A stretch of DNA of 64,000 bases from Streptomyces spinosus. GTDB lineage: Bacteria; Actinomycetota; Actinomycetes; Streptomycetales; Streptomycetaceae. The stretch covers positions 124,001 through 188,000 of the forward strand of contig NZ_JAINRC010000017.1 in NCBI RefSeq assembly GCF_020400655.1, given 5' to 3'. Positions 1 through 7,697 of the stretch are shown here, piece after piece (positions within the stretch are counted from its first letter, which is position 1; the number at the start of each line of letters is the position of its first letter). The position numbers were made by a program, and so were the translations under genes. The notes beneath the pieces are model-generated. The model was not told where the DNA came from. It searched no databases and saw only the letters and a list, made by a program, of their open reading frames with translations.

Positions 1-121
1 TGAGGGCCACCAGCCCGAAGACGAGGACCAGGCGCAGCCTGAGGCTGGTGAACCTGAGCCGCGACAGACTTCCCCTGCGCCCCGCGGCCCAGCCGCGCAG
101 CCCCCCTCGCGTACCGGTCAC
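1..121 (-). CDS. afsQ2: Sensor histidine kinase AfsQ2, N-terminal fragment
   Basis: Only the first 40 codons are inside the window; the gene runs off the left edge. The GTG start overlaps the afsQ1 stop in a GTGA arrangement, so the two are translationally coupled. The visible N-terminus is basic (many Arg) and leads into a hydrophobic run (LVLVFGLVAL), as expected for the first membrane segment of a sensor kinase. Identity rests on position after afsQ1 and on the known afsQ1-afsQ2 pair; the kinase core is not visible. The predicted role is to phosphorylate AfsQ1 in response to nutrient stress such as excess glutamate. Confidence 0.85.
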   Translation of the reverse strand, partial: MTGTRGGLRGWAAGRRGSLSRLRFTSLRLRLVLVFGLVAL

Positions 122-795
122 TGAGGGGCGTCCAGGCGGTAGCCGACACCACGGACGGTACGGATGAGCGTCGGCGACGACGGCACGTCCTCCACCTTCG
201 CGCGCAGCCGCTGCACGCACGCGTCGACCAGGCGCGAGTCACCGAGGTAGTCGTGCTCCCACACCAGCCGCAGCAGCTGCTGCCGGGACAGCGCCTGACC
301 GGGCCGCCGGCTCAGCTCCAGCAGCAGCCGCAGCTCGGTCGGGGTGAGCTGGAGGTCCTCGCCGTTCTTGGTGACGGTCATGGCCGACCGGTCGATGACC
401 AGGTTGCCGAAGGTCGCCGAGTCGCTGGACTCGCGCTCCCCGCGCCGCAGCACGGCCCGGATCCGGGCGTCCAGCACCCGGCCCTGCACCGGCTTGACGA
501 CATAGTCGTCGGCGCCGGACTCCAGACCGACCACGACGTCGATGTCGTCGCTGCGCGCGGTCAGCAGGATGATCGGCAGCTGGTCCGTGCGCCGGATGCG
601 CCGGCACACCTCGAACCCGTCGATGCCGGGCAGCATCACGTCCAGCACGATGAGGTCCGGCCGCTGCTCGCGCAGCAGCTTCAGACCGTCCTCGCCGCTG
701 GCAGCGGTGGCCACCCGGTGTCCCTGGCGCGTCAGGGAGAGCTCCAGGGCCGTACGGATGGCGTCGTCGTCCTCGATCAGCAACAGGGAAGGCAC
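118..795 (-). CDS. afsQ1: Response regulator AfsQ1 (OmpR/PhoB type)
   Basis: A 225-residue two-domain regulator. The receiver domain (about 1-115) has the acidic pair E8/D9, phosphoacceptor D52 (in LIVLDVMLPG) and K101. The winged-helix domain (about 130-223) ends in the typical RTVRGVGYRL motif. I chose the GTG at 795 over the ATG at 813: it gives the 225-aa length I recall for S. coelicolor AfsQ1, and a CAGAAT hexamer lies six bases upstream, which fits a leaderless mRNA. It is divergent from sigQ and coupled to afsQ2. In S. coelicolor this system controls antibiotic genes, sigQ and nitrogen genes. Confidence 0.95.
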   Translation of the reverse strand: MPSLLLIEDDDAIRTALELSLTRQGHRVATAASGEDGLKLLREQRPDLIVLDVMLPGIDGFEVCRRIRRTDQLPIILLTARSDDIDVVVGLESGADDYVVKPVQGRVLDARIRAVLRRGERESSDSATFGNLVIDRSAMTVTKNGEDLQLTPTELRLLLELSRRPGQALSRQQLLRLVWEHDYLGDSRLVDACVQRLRAKVEDVPSSPTLIRTVRGVGYRLDAPQ

Positions 796-902
796 GGGCT
801 CATTCTGGCCCATGGAGGGGTCGACGTACGACCGTCCGGGGCCAGGTCATCCGTAGCGCCACCGCCTGTGCGCGGTGTGTGACGCGCCTGGGCGCGACCC
901 CT

Positions 903-918
903 GTGACAGGTCTGTGAC
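903..918 (+). promoter_or_regulatory. AfsQ1-type binding box in the afsQ1-sigQ intergenic region
   Basis: Two perfect GTGAC half-sites separated by six bases (GTGAC-n6-GTGAC) lie between the divergent afsQ1 and sigQ genes. This matches the published AfsQ1 consensus GTnAC-n6-GTnAC. The likely role is AfsQ1-dependent activation of sigQ, possibly with autoregulation. The surrounding non-coding stretch (796-1036) holds no other gene. Confidence 0.8.
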
Positions 919-1036
919 AGTCGGCAGACACGGCCATGAAGTCACCCCGGCAGTCTTTTGGGCACGGGCAAGGCCGCCGGCCGGAACCGGCCCGGGCAAG
1001 ACGGAGTCACCGGAAGTCCACGACGGGGAGCGCGAG

Positions 1037-1807
1037 ATGAACACGCTGCACAGCATCAGCACCAGCGCAGTGGTCACGCGTCTGCACGACGTGCACCGGG
1101 GACCGGAGAAGTCCGGTGCCGAGGGGGGCGCCTCCCGCGCGAGCGCCTTCGAGCGCGGGGGAGCACGGGGGTGCGCTCGTGGCACCGGGCGTCAGCACAC
1201 CGCGTACATGGCGGTGGTTGACACACGGGGGGAAGCTCACGGGGGAGCCGCGTACAGGGAGGAACCGGGGGAGCGCCGTTCGCTGACGGAGGCGGAGTTC
1301 ACCGCCTACGTCCAGGAGCGCCGCGCCTCCCTGTACGCCACCGCCTACCACCTGACCGGTGACCGCTTCGAGGCCGAGGACCTGCTGCAGAGCGCGCTGT
1401 TCTCGACGTACCGGGCCTGGGACCGGATCAGCGACAAGGCCGCGGTCGGCGGATACCTGCGCCGCACCATGACCAATCTGCACATCAGCGCCTGGCGGCG
1501 CCGCAAGCTCAACGAGTACCCGACCGAGGAACTGCCGGAGACGCCCTCCGACACGGACGCGATGCGCGGCACCGAACTGCGCGCGGTTCTGTGGCAGGCG
1601 CTGGCCCGGCTGCCCGAACTCCAGCGCACCATGCTGGTCCTGCGCTACTACGAGGGCCGCACGGACCCGGAGATCGCGGAGATCCTCGGCATCAGTGTCG
1701 GCACGGTGAAGTCCAGCATCTGGCGCTCGCTGCGCCGGCTGCGCGAGGACGAGGTCCTCAGCTTCGGCCGTGACGAGGAGGACGCCTTCGGCGAACTGGT
1801 CGCCTGA
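1037..1807 (+). CDS. sigQ: RNA polymerase ECF sigma factor SigQ
   Basis: SigE-family ECF sigma factor. Region 2 spans about residues 91-158 (YATAYHLTGDRFEAEDLLQ onward) and region 4 about 185-237 with the helix PEIAEILGISVGTVKSS. The ATG at 1037 has a GGGGAG ribosome site six bases upstream and gives 256 residues. This leaves a roughly 80-residue poorly ordered N-terminal extension, so the ATG at 1208 is a possible alternative start. The gene is divergent from afsQ1 with an AfsQ1 box between them. In S. coelicolor sigQ is an AfsQ1 target that antagonises the AfsQ1 response. No anti-sigma gene lies next to it. Confidence 0.9.
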   Translation: MNTLHSISTSAVVTRLHDVHRGPEKSGAEGGASRASAFERGGARGCARGTGRQHTAYMAVVDTRGEAHGGAAYREEPGERRSLTEAEFTAYVQERRASLYATAYHLTGDRFEAEDLLQSALFSTYRAWDRISDKAAVGGYLRRTMTNLHISAWRRRKLNEYPTEELPETPSDTDAMRGTELRAVLWQALARLPELQRTMLVLRYYEGRTDPEIAEILGISVGTVKSSIWRSLRRLREDEVLSFGRDEEDAFGELVA

Positions 1808-1958
1808 GGTCCGGGGGGACGACGGGGGAAACGGGGGGGAAGGGCCGGGGACCACTGGGGGGTGGGCCCACGGGGGAAACGGGGGAGCAAGGGAACGGGG
1901 CTGGTGGGCCGGTGGCCTGCCGGCCCCGCTCTTGCGTGCGCAGGGGGTGGTACGGGGC

Positions 1959-2594
1959 TCAGGCCGCCGTCCGCTGCCGTACCTGCCGACCGGCTGCGGC
2001 TGCCGCGAGCCGGCCCAGCGCCTCGTCCCGGTCGCAGGGGTGCGCGCCGAGCGAGACCTGGCGGGCGACGATCGACCGCTCCGTGCGCATCAGCCGCCAC
2101 CCGCGGCGCAGCAGGAACGGCACCGACTTGCGGCCCTCGCGCAGATCGCGCAGGAAGCGCCGCCGGAAGGTGGTGACCGGACCACGGGACAGGCACAGCG
2201 CGTCCGCGAGCAGGCCCAGTTCCCGGCAGCGCTCGACGATCTCCGCGGCGAAGACGCCCTCCGCTATGAACAGCGGGGTACGGCCGATGTGCAGCGTCTC
2301 CTCGCCCGTGCGGGCGCTCAACGAGAGGTCGTACACCGGCACGGGCGTCGATCCCGTGGCGCACAGCCGGGCGATGGCCTCGACCGCGACGTCCGCGTCC
2401 CATGACTCCGGGTGGTCCCAGTCGATGTCCGAACTCCCCTCCACCAGAGGCAGAGTCGGATCGTCACCCTCCTTGTAGAAGTCGTCCAGGCGCAGCACGG
2501 GGAGCCCGGAGCGGGCGGCGACGAGTGACTTGCCCGAGCCCGAGGGGCCGCACAGCAGCACGACACGGGCGGGAGACGGGGGATGAATGCTCAC
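1959..2594 (-). CDS. Uridine kinase-like P-loop ATP-binding protein
   Basis: A 211-residue protein with Walker A GPSGSGKS at 16-23 and the LDDFYKEGDD segment typical of uridine/cytidine kinases and panthothenate-kinase relatives, followed by IDWDHPESWD (substrate region) and a basic lid helix. The family phosphorylates uridine or cytidine with ATP or GTP; the substrate here is unproven. It stands alone, divergent from the small secreted protein downstream of 2720. Start is GTG. The gap after sigQ (1808-1958) contains only G-rich sequence. Confidence 0.8.
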   Translation of the reverse strand: MSIHPPSPARVVLLCGPSGSGKSLVAARSGLPVLRLDDFYKEGDDPTLPLVEGSSDIDWDHPESWDADVAVEAIARLCATGSTPVPVYDLSLSARTGEETLHIGRTPLFIAEGVFAAEIVERCRELGLLADALCLSRGPVTTFRRRFLRDLREGRKSVPFLLRRGWRLMRTERSIVARQVSLGAHPCDRDEALGRLAAAAAGRQVRQRTAA

Positions 2595-2653
2595 GGAACA
2601 CCAGTTTGACGCATGGGGAGCGCCCTGCCGACCCCGCGGGTCGGCTTTTGAGC

Positions 2654-2676
2654 GTGAGTCTCACCTCAACTACCCT
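2654..2676 (+). promoter_or_regulatory. Candidate operator plus -10 upstream of the small secreted protein gene
   Basis: A short perfect palindrome GTGAGTCTCAC (2654-2664) sits just upstream of a TACCCT hexamer (2671-2676), a plausible -10 for the gene starting at 2722. The factor is unknown. Confidence 0.3.
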
Positions 2677-2721
2677 ACGTGTCGACACCCTTACCCTGCG
2701 CACCAGAAGGTGGCACCAGTG

Positions 2722-3123
2722 ATGGCCCGACACACTTCCCCCCGGCACTCCACCGCGCAGCGCGCCCTGATCGTCCTCGCGACCGCCGGAGCGGTCTTGG
2801 GCGCGGGGGCGGCGACGGCGTCCGCCGGCACGGTCCCCGGCGTGGGCCTCGGCCACCGCCCCCTGGACCTCGGCAACGTCGACCCCCAGGCGGGCGCCCG
2901 CTCCCTGACCGGCACGGTGGGGTACGTGACCGGCCCGGTCGCGGGTCTCAAGCCCAACCCGCTCGCGGGCACGGGCGTGGACCCGCTCGACAACGGTGTG
3001 GGCACCCAGGTGGCCGACTTCAAGCCGGTCGGCTCCCAGACGGTGACGCGCCCGCTGGCCCAGGCGCGGTCACTCGGCAGCGTCCCGGGGGTGGGCCAGG
3101 CCCTCGGCGCCCTGGGTCGCTGA
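2722..3123 (+). CDS. Small secreted protein of unknown function
   Basis: A 133-residue protein. A basic N-terminus and hydrophobic core (ALIVLATAGAVLGAGAATASAG) form a Sec signal peptide, with probable cleavage after the ATASA segment at about residue 35. The mature part is Gly/Pro/Leu-rich with repeated VPGVG-like pieces (VPGVGLGH, VPGVGQAL) and no recognisable catalytic motif or cysteine. Start: ATG at 2722, or the in-frame GTG at 2719, behind an AGAAGG site. It is not in an operon. I do not recognise a function; extracellular or wall-associated location is inferred from the signal. Confidence 0.75.
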   Translation: MARHTSPRHSTAQRALIVLATAGAVLGAGAATASAGTVPGVGLGHRPLDLGNVDPQAGARSLTGTVGYVTGPVAGLKPNPLAGTGVDPLDNGVGTQVADFKPVGSQTVTRPLAQARSLGSVPGVGQALGALGR

Positions 3124-3235
3124 GGGCGCCGAGGAGGCGCGGGGCGGGGCCGGGGCGCGGCTTAGCCGTGCGGGCGCGGCCGGCCGCAACGAGCCCGCGG
3201 CCGGCGAACGACGGCGGTTCCCCGCCGGAGGTCCG

Positions 3236-4120
3236 TCAGTAGGAGGACCCCGACGCCCCCAGCGCCCCGGTCGGGTGCCACACCGTCTTGGTCTCCAGGA
3301 ACGCCGTCAACCGCTCGGTCCCCGGCGTCTCGAAGTAATCCACAGCCTGTGGACGGAGCACCCGCTTCAGGTTGTCGGCCGCCGCGATCTCCAGCTCCTT
3401 CGCCAGGTCCTCGTCCGCGCCCGCCAGGTCGATCGCGTTGACGTCCTGGTGCGCGGCCAGCGGCGCGGCGATCTCCGCCGTACGGCCGGACAGGACGTTG
3501 ACGACACCGCCCGGCACGTCGGAGGTGGCCAGCACCTCACCCAGGGACAGGGCCGGCAGCGGAGCCTTCTCGGAGGCGATCACGACCGCCGTGTTGCCGG
3601 TGGCGATCACCGGGGCCACGACCGACACCAGGCCGAGGAAGGACGACTCCTGCGGGGCCAGGACGGCGACCACGCCGGTCGGCTCCGGGGAGGAGAGGTT
3701 GAAGTACGGGCCCGCGACCGGGTTGGCGCCGCCGGTCACCTGGGCGATCTTGTCGGTCCAGCCCGCGTACCAGACCCAGCGGTCGATCGTCGCGTCCACG
3801 ACGGACGCCGCCTTCGACTTCGACAGGCCCTCGGCGTCCGCGACCTCCCGGACGAACTGCTCCCTGCGGCCCTCCAGCATCTCCGCGACGCGGTAGAGGA
3901 CCTGGCCGCGGTTGTAGGCGGTCGCGCCGGACCAGCCGCCGAACGCCTTGCGCGCGGCGACCACCGCGTCGCGGGCGTCCTTGCGCGAGGACAGCGGAGC
4001 GTTGGCCAGCCAGTTGCCCTTCGAGTCCTGCACCTCGTACACCCGGCCGCTCTCGGAACGCGGGAACTTCCCGCCGACGTACAGCTTGTAGGTCTTGAAC
4101 ACACTGAGTCGGTCAGACAT
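3236..4120 (-). CDS. Truncated, catalytically incomplete aldehyde dehydrogenase-family protein
   Basis: A 294-residue ALDH-fold protein, against about 480 for the family. It keeps the N-terminal half, including the NAD-binding Rossmann region (TGVVAVLAPQESSFLGLVSVVAPVIATG). It lacks both the conserved general-base Glu (LELGGK motif) and the catalytic Cys. The ATG overlaps the stop of the active ALDH upstream by eight bases, so the two are co-translated. Together they add to about 770 residues, similar to the two-domain ALDH16 class, whose second domain also lacks the Cys. A structural or regulatory subunit is the best inference. The frame is clean, so simple decay is less likely. Confidence 0.85.
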   Translation of the reverse strand: MSDRLSVFKTYKLYVGGKFPRSESGRVYEVQDSKGNWLANAPLSSRKDARDAVVAARKAFGGWSGATAYNRGQVLYRVAEMLEGRREQFVREVADAEGLSKSKAASVVDATIDRWVWYAGWTDKIAQVTGGANPVAGPYFNLSSPEPTGVVAVLAPQESSFLGLVSVVAPVIATGNTAVVIASEKAPLPALSLGEVLATSDVPGGVVNVLSGRTAEIAAPLAAHQDVNAIDLAGADEDLAKELEIAAADNLKRVLRPQAVDYFETPGTERLTAFLETKTVWHPTGALGASGSSY

Positions 4121-5543
4121 CGAGGTACGCCTCCAGGCCGTGGCGGCCGCCCTCGCGGCCGAAGCCCGACTCCTTGTAACCGCCGAACGGCGAGGTCGGG
4201 TCGAACTTGTTGAACGTGTTGGACCAGACGACACCGGCGCGCAGCTTGTTCGCGACGGCCAGGATGCGCGAGCCCTTCTCGGTCCAGATGCCGGCCGAGA
4301 GGCCGTACTGGGTGTTGTTGGCCTTGGCGACGGCCTCGTCGGGCGTACGGAAGGTGAGGACCGACAGCACCGGGCCGAAGATCTCGTCACGGGCGATGGT
4401 GTGCGCCTGGGTGACGTTCGTGAACAGCGTCGGGGCGAACCAGTATCCGGACGAGGGCAGTTCACAGGCCGGCGACCAGCGTTCCGCGCCCTCCGCCTCG
4501 CCCTGCTCGGCCAGCGCGGTGATCCGGGCCAGCTGCTCGGCGGAGTTGATCGCGCCGATGTCGGTGTTCTTGTCCAGCGGGTCGCCGAGGCGGAGCGTGG
4601 ACAGGCGGCGCTTGAGGGAGTCCAGCAGCTCGTCCTGGATCGACTCCTGGACCAGCAGGCGGGAGCCCGCGCAGCAGACCTGGCCCTGGTTGAAGAAGAT
4701 GCCGCTCACGATGCCCTCGACGGCCTGGTCGATCGGCGCGTCGTCGAAGACGATGTTCGCGCCCTTGCCGCCCAGTTCGAGGGTGAGCTTCTTGCGGGTG
4801 CCGGCGACCGTGCGGGCGATCTCCTTGCCGACGGCCGTGGAGCCGGTGAAGGCGACCTTGTTCACGTCGGGGTGCGCGACCAGCGCGGCGCCCGCGTCGC
4901 CGTAGCCCGGAAGGATGTTGACGACACCCTTGGGCAGGCCGGCCTGGCGGCAGACGTCCGCGAAGAACAGGGCGGACAGCGGCGTCGTCTCGGCGGGCTT
5001 CAGCACGACCGTGTTTCCGGTCGCGAGGGCCGGGGCGATCTTCCACGCCAGCATCAGCAGCGGGAAGTTCCACGGGATGACCTGGCCGGCCACGCCCAGC
5101 GGCTTCGGGTCCGGGCCGAACCCGGCGTGGCCGAGCTTGTCGGCCCAGCCCGCGTAGTAGAAGAAGTGCGCGGCGACCAGCGGGAGGTCCGCGTCGCGGG
5201 TCTCCCTGATCGGCTTGCCGTTGTCCAGCGTCTCCAGGACGGCCAGCTCACGGCTGCGCTCCTGGACGATCCGGGCGATGCGGAACAGGTACTTGGCGCG
5301 CTCGGAGCCGGGCAGCGCGGACCACTTCTCGAACGCCTTGCGGGCGGCCCTGACGGCACGGTCGACGTCCTCGGCGCCGGCCCGGGCGACCTCGGCCAGG
5401 ACCTCCTCCGTCGACGGCGACACCGTCTTGAAGACCTTGCCGTCGGCCGCCTCGGTGAACTCGCCGTCGATGAACAGGCCGTACGAGGGCGCGATGTCGA
5501 CGATCGCGCGGGACTCGGGGGCGGGTGCGTACTCGAATGCCAT
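4113..5543 (-). CDS. NAD(P)-dependent aldehyde dehydrogenase
   Basis: A full-length 476-residue ALDH. Visible motifs are PWNFPLLM, the nucleotide loop FTGSTAVGK (232-240), general base E256 in LELGGKGAN, and the catalytic Cys at about 290 in FFNQGQVCCAGSR, with EIFGPV and a C-terminal GGYKESGFGREGG. It lies six bases downstream of deoC and overlaps the truncated ALDH gene, so all three form one operon. The likely substrate is acetaldehyde released by DeoC, oxidised to acetate. That assignment is from context; the family is broad. Confidence 0.92.
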   Translation of the reverse strand: MAFEYAPAPESRAIVDIAPSYGLFIDGEFTEAADGKVFKTVSPSTEEVLAEVARAGAEDVDRAVRAARKAFEKWSALPGSERAKYLFRIARIVQERSRELAVLETLDNGKPIRETRDADLPLVAAHFFYYAGWADKLGHAGFGPDPKPLGVAGQVIPWNFPLLMLAWKIAPALATGNTVVLKPAETTPLSALFFADVCRQAGLPKGVVNILPGYGDAGAALVAHPDVNKVAFTGSTAVGKEIARTVAGTRKKLTLELGGKGANIVFDDAPIDQAVEGIVSGIFFNQGQVCCAGSRLLVQESIQDELLDSLKRRLSTLRLGDPLDKNTDIGAINSAEQLARITALAEQGEAEGAERWSPACELPSSGYWFAPTLFTNVTQAHTIARDEIFGPVLSVLTFRTPDEAVAKANNTQYGLSAGIWTEKGSRILAVANKLRAGVVWSNTFNKFDPTSPFGGYKESGFGREGGRHGLEAYLDV

Positions 5544-5549
5544 GGGGGA

Positions 5550-6509
5550 TCAGTCCACCGTCACGTAGTCGGGACCGGAGTAGCGGCCGGTGGCCAGCTT
5601 CTGGCGCTGCATCAGCAGGTCGTTCAGGAGCGAGGAGGCGCCGAAGCGGAACCAGTGGTTGTCCAGCCAGTCCTCGCCCGCGGTCTCGTTGACCAGGACC
5701 AGGAACTTGATCGCGTCCTTGCTGGTGCGGATGCCGCCGGCCGGCTTCACACCGACCTGGACGCCGGTCTGGGCCCGGAAGTCGCGGACCGCCTCCAGCA
5801 TGAGGAGGGTGTTCGCGGGCGTGGCGTTGACGGCGACCTTGCCCGTCGACGTCTTGATGAAGTCGGCGCCGGCCAGCATGCCGAGCCAGGAGGCGCGGCG
5901 GATGTTGTCGTACGTCGACAGCTCGCCGGTCTCGAAGATGACCTTCAGCCGGGCGTTCGTCCCGCAGGCCTCCTTCACGGCGACGATCTCGTCGAACACC
6001 TTCAGGTACCGGCCGGCGAGGAACGCGCCCCGGTCGATGACCATGTCGATCTCGTCGGCGCCGGCGGCGACGGCCTCACGGACGTCGGCCAGCTTCACGT
6101 CGAGCGCTGCACGGCCGGCCGGGAAGGCGGTGGCCACCGAGGCGACCTTGACGCCGGAGCCGGCGACGGCCTCCTTGGCGACGGCCACCATGTCGGGGTA
6201 GACGCAGACCGCGGCCGTCGTCGGGGTGGTGCGGTCCGTGGGGTCCGGATGGACCGCCTTGGCGCCGAGCGCCCGGACCTTGCCCGGGGTGTCCGCGCCT
6301 TCCAGCGTCGTCAGGTCGACCATCGAGATGGCGAGGTCGATGGCGTACGCCTTCGCGGTGGTCTTGATGGAACGGGTGCCGAGGGACGCGGCGCGCGCCT
6401 CCAGGCCGACCGCGTCGACGCCGGGCAGCCCGTGGAGGAAGCGGCGCAGCGTGCTGTCGGACGCGGTGACGTCACCGAGAGCGCGAGCTGTGGGTGCGGT
6501 AGTGGGCAT
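5550..6509 (-). CDS. deoC: Deoxyribose-phosphate aldolase DeoC
   Basis: Class I aldolase splitting 2-deoxyribose-5-phosphate into acetaldehyde and glyceraldehyde-3-phosphate. The Schiff-base lysine is K219 in DFIKTSTGKV, and the second active-site lysine is in VKPAGGIRTSKDA. At about 319 residues it is the long actinobacterial/eukaryotic-like form, not the 220-250 aa E. coli-length form. It is first gene of the deoC-ALDH-ALDH operon. Start: ATG at 6509; an in-frame GTG at 6515 lies six bases after a TATGCT -10, so a leaderless GTG start is quite possible. A 12-bp palindrome (6529-6540) overlaps the promoter, implying repressor control shared with the nucleoside phosphorylase. Confidence 0.95.
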   Translation of the reverse strand: MPTTAPTARALGDVTASDSTLRRFLHGLPGVDAVGLEARAASLGTRSIKTTAKAYAIDLAISMVDLTTLEGADTPGKVRALGAKAVHPDPTDRTTPTTAAVCVYPDMVAVAKEAVAGSGVKVASVATAFPAGRAALDVKLADVREAVAAGADEIDMVIDRGAFLAGRYLKVFDEIVAVKEACGTNARLKVIFETGELSTYDNIRRASWLGMLAGADFIKTSTGKVAVNATPANTLLMLEAVRDFRAQTGVQVGVKPAGGIRTSKDAIKFLVLVNETAGEDWLDNHWFRFGASSLLNDLLMQRQKLATGRYSGPDYVTVD

Positions 6510-6521
6510 GGTCACCAGACG

Positions 6522-6527
6522 AGCATA
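6522..6527 (-). promoter_or_regulatory. -10 element of the deoC operon
   Basis: TATGCT on the minus strand, six bases before an in-frame GTG at 6515 and directly downstream of the shared palindrome. This suggests a leaderless or very short-leader deoC transcript. Confidence 0.5.
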
Positions 6528-6528
6528 T

Positions 6529-6540
6529 CTACGCGCGTAG
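6529..6540. promoter_or_regulatory. Palindromic operator CTACGCGCGTAG, deoC copy
   Basis: A perfect 12-bp palindrome one base upstream of the deoC -10 hexamer. An identical copy sits in the promoter of the purine nucleoside phosphorylase gene (10821-10832). I see no third copy in the window. Position over the promoter suggests a repressor site of a nucleoside regulon. Confidence 0.75.
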
Positions 6541-6645
6541 CGGCTGTACACCCCCCGTGCCCGTCCCCGAGGCCGACATCACGGATGAGCGCCGGTTCAC
6601 GGCCGCGTGGCCGCGCCGCGGACGGCGTCGTGCAGAATCGGGGCC

Positions 6646-7347
6646 ATGACCACCCCGGACCACCCGTCACCCGCGTCACAGCCGCCGGCGCCCGCCGCCA
6701 AGGACCGCGTCTACCGCTCGCCCCTCGCGCTGGCGGGCGGCACGCTGCTGCTCCTGGTCGTCCTCTGGCTGGGCTTCGACGCCCTGTTCAAGGGCCACGG
6801 CCGGACCCCGTGGCTGGCGCTGGCCGGGATGATCCTGATCGTGCCGCTGGTCCTCGCCTTCACGCTCCGCCCGGCGGTGTTCGCGGGCGAGGACCGGCTG
6901 CGCGTGCGCAACCCGTTCCGGGTGATCACCCTGCCCTGGGGCGAGGTCGCCGGCCTGCGCTCCGGGTACTCCAACGAGGTCCTCGCCAAGTCCGGCGCCA
7001 AGTACCAGCTGTGGGCGGTCCCCGTCTCGCTGCGGGCCCGCAAGAAGGCGGTCCGCCGGCAGCAGCGGGCGGCGGCGGACGCGGCCCGCGGCACGGCCCG
7101 GGGCGGCCGGGACGGGACGCTCGCACCGAGCGGCCTCGGCTTCGGCGGGTTCAGCGTGCGCGGCCCGGACACGGGGCCGGCCCGGGCGGAGACCGACCAG
7201 ATCATGGCCGACCTGGGCGAGATGCTGGAACGGCGCGGACAGGCCGAGTCGGCACAGGGCGAGATCACCGTGCGCTGGGCCTACGAGGTGGCCGCGCCCG
7301 CGGTCGCCGGAGCGGTACTGCTGGCGATCCTGCTGGCGGTGGGCTGA
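6646..7347 (+). CDS. PH-domain-containing membrane protein
   Basis: A 233-residue protein with two N-terminal membrane helices (LALAGGTLLLLVVLWLGF and LALAGMILIVPLVLAFTL), then a bacterial PH-like domain (RVRNPFRVITLPWGEVAGLR onward), a basic linker (LRARKKAVRRQQRAAADAAR), and a final C-terminal membrane helix (VAGAVLLAILLAV). Such proteins are common and mostly uncharacterised in Streptomyces. It is divergent from deoC. Start ATG at 6646; a CAGAAT hexamer seven bases upstream hints at a leaderless transcript. Function unknown. Confidence 0.8.
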   Translation: MTTPDHPSPASQPPAPAAKDRVYRSPLALAGGTLLLLVVLWLGFDALFKGHGRTPWLALAGMILIVPLVLAFTLRPAVFAGEDRLRVRNPFRVITLPWGEVAGLRSGYSNEVLAKSGAKYQLWAVPVSLRARKKAVRRQQRAAADAARGTARGGRDGTLAPSGLGFGGFSVRGPDTGPARAETDQIMADLGEMLERRGQAESAQGEITVRWAYEVAAPAVAGAVLLAILLAVG

Positions 7348-7697
7348 CCGACGCCTCGGGGGCTGCCCGCACCGCTTCGGGGGGGGCTGGGGCCACGGCA
7401 CCGAGGGAGCCCTCGGGGTTGCCCGCACTGCTTCGGGGGCTGGGGCCACGGCGCGGGCGGGCTGAAGCGAGGCCGTCGGTGCGCTGCCGGGCCGGGTGCC
7501 CGCGCGGGTGGCGGGGCGGTTCGCCGTTGCGGCCCAGGGCGAGTGCCGGCGTGTGCCGGCTGCGGGTGCCGGGTTTCCCGTGGGACGTGCCGGCGGGGGC
7601 CGTCCGCCGCGGTGGCGCCGGGCGCTGGTGCTCGCGGCGGGCCGGCCGGCGGCCCCGCTGTTCCCGTCGTGCGGACGGACAGCAGGGCCCCGGATCC
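7348..7697. repeat. Non-coding gap with a 57-bp-period direct repeat
   Basis: Between two convergent genes. A block containing GGGGCTGGGGCCACGGC is present twice, starting near 7355 and 7412, with minor substitutions. I see no gene or clear terminator in the rest. Confidence 0.6.

Noticed and set aside
875..1036. Longer N-terminus for SigQ from 875
   Set aside because: It includes the AfsQ1 box and has no ribosome site. ATG 1037 follows GGGGAG.
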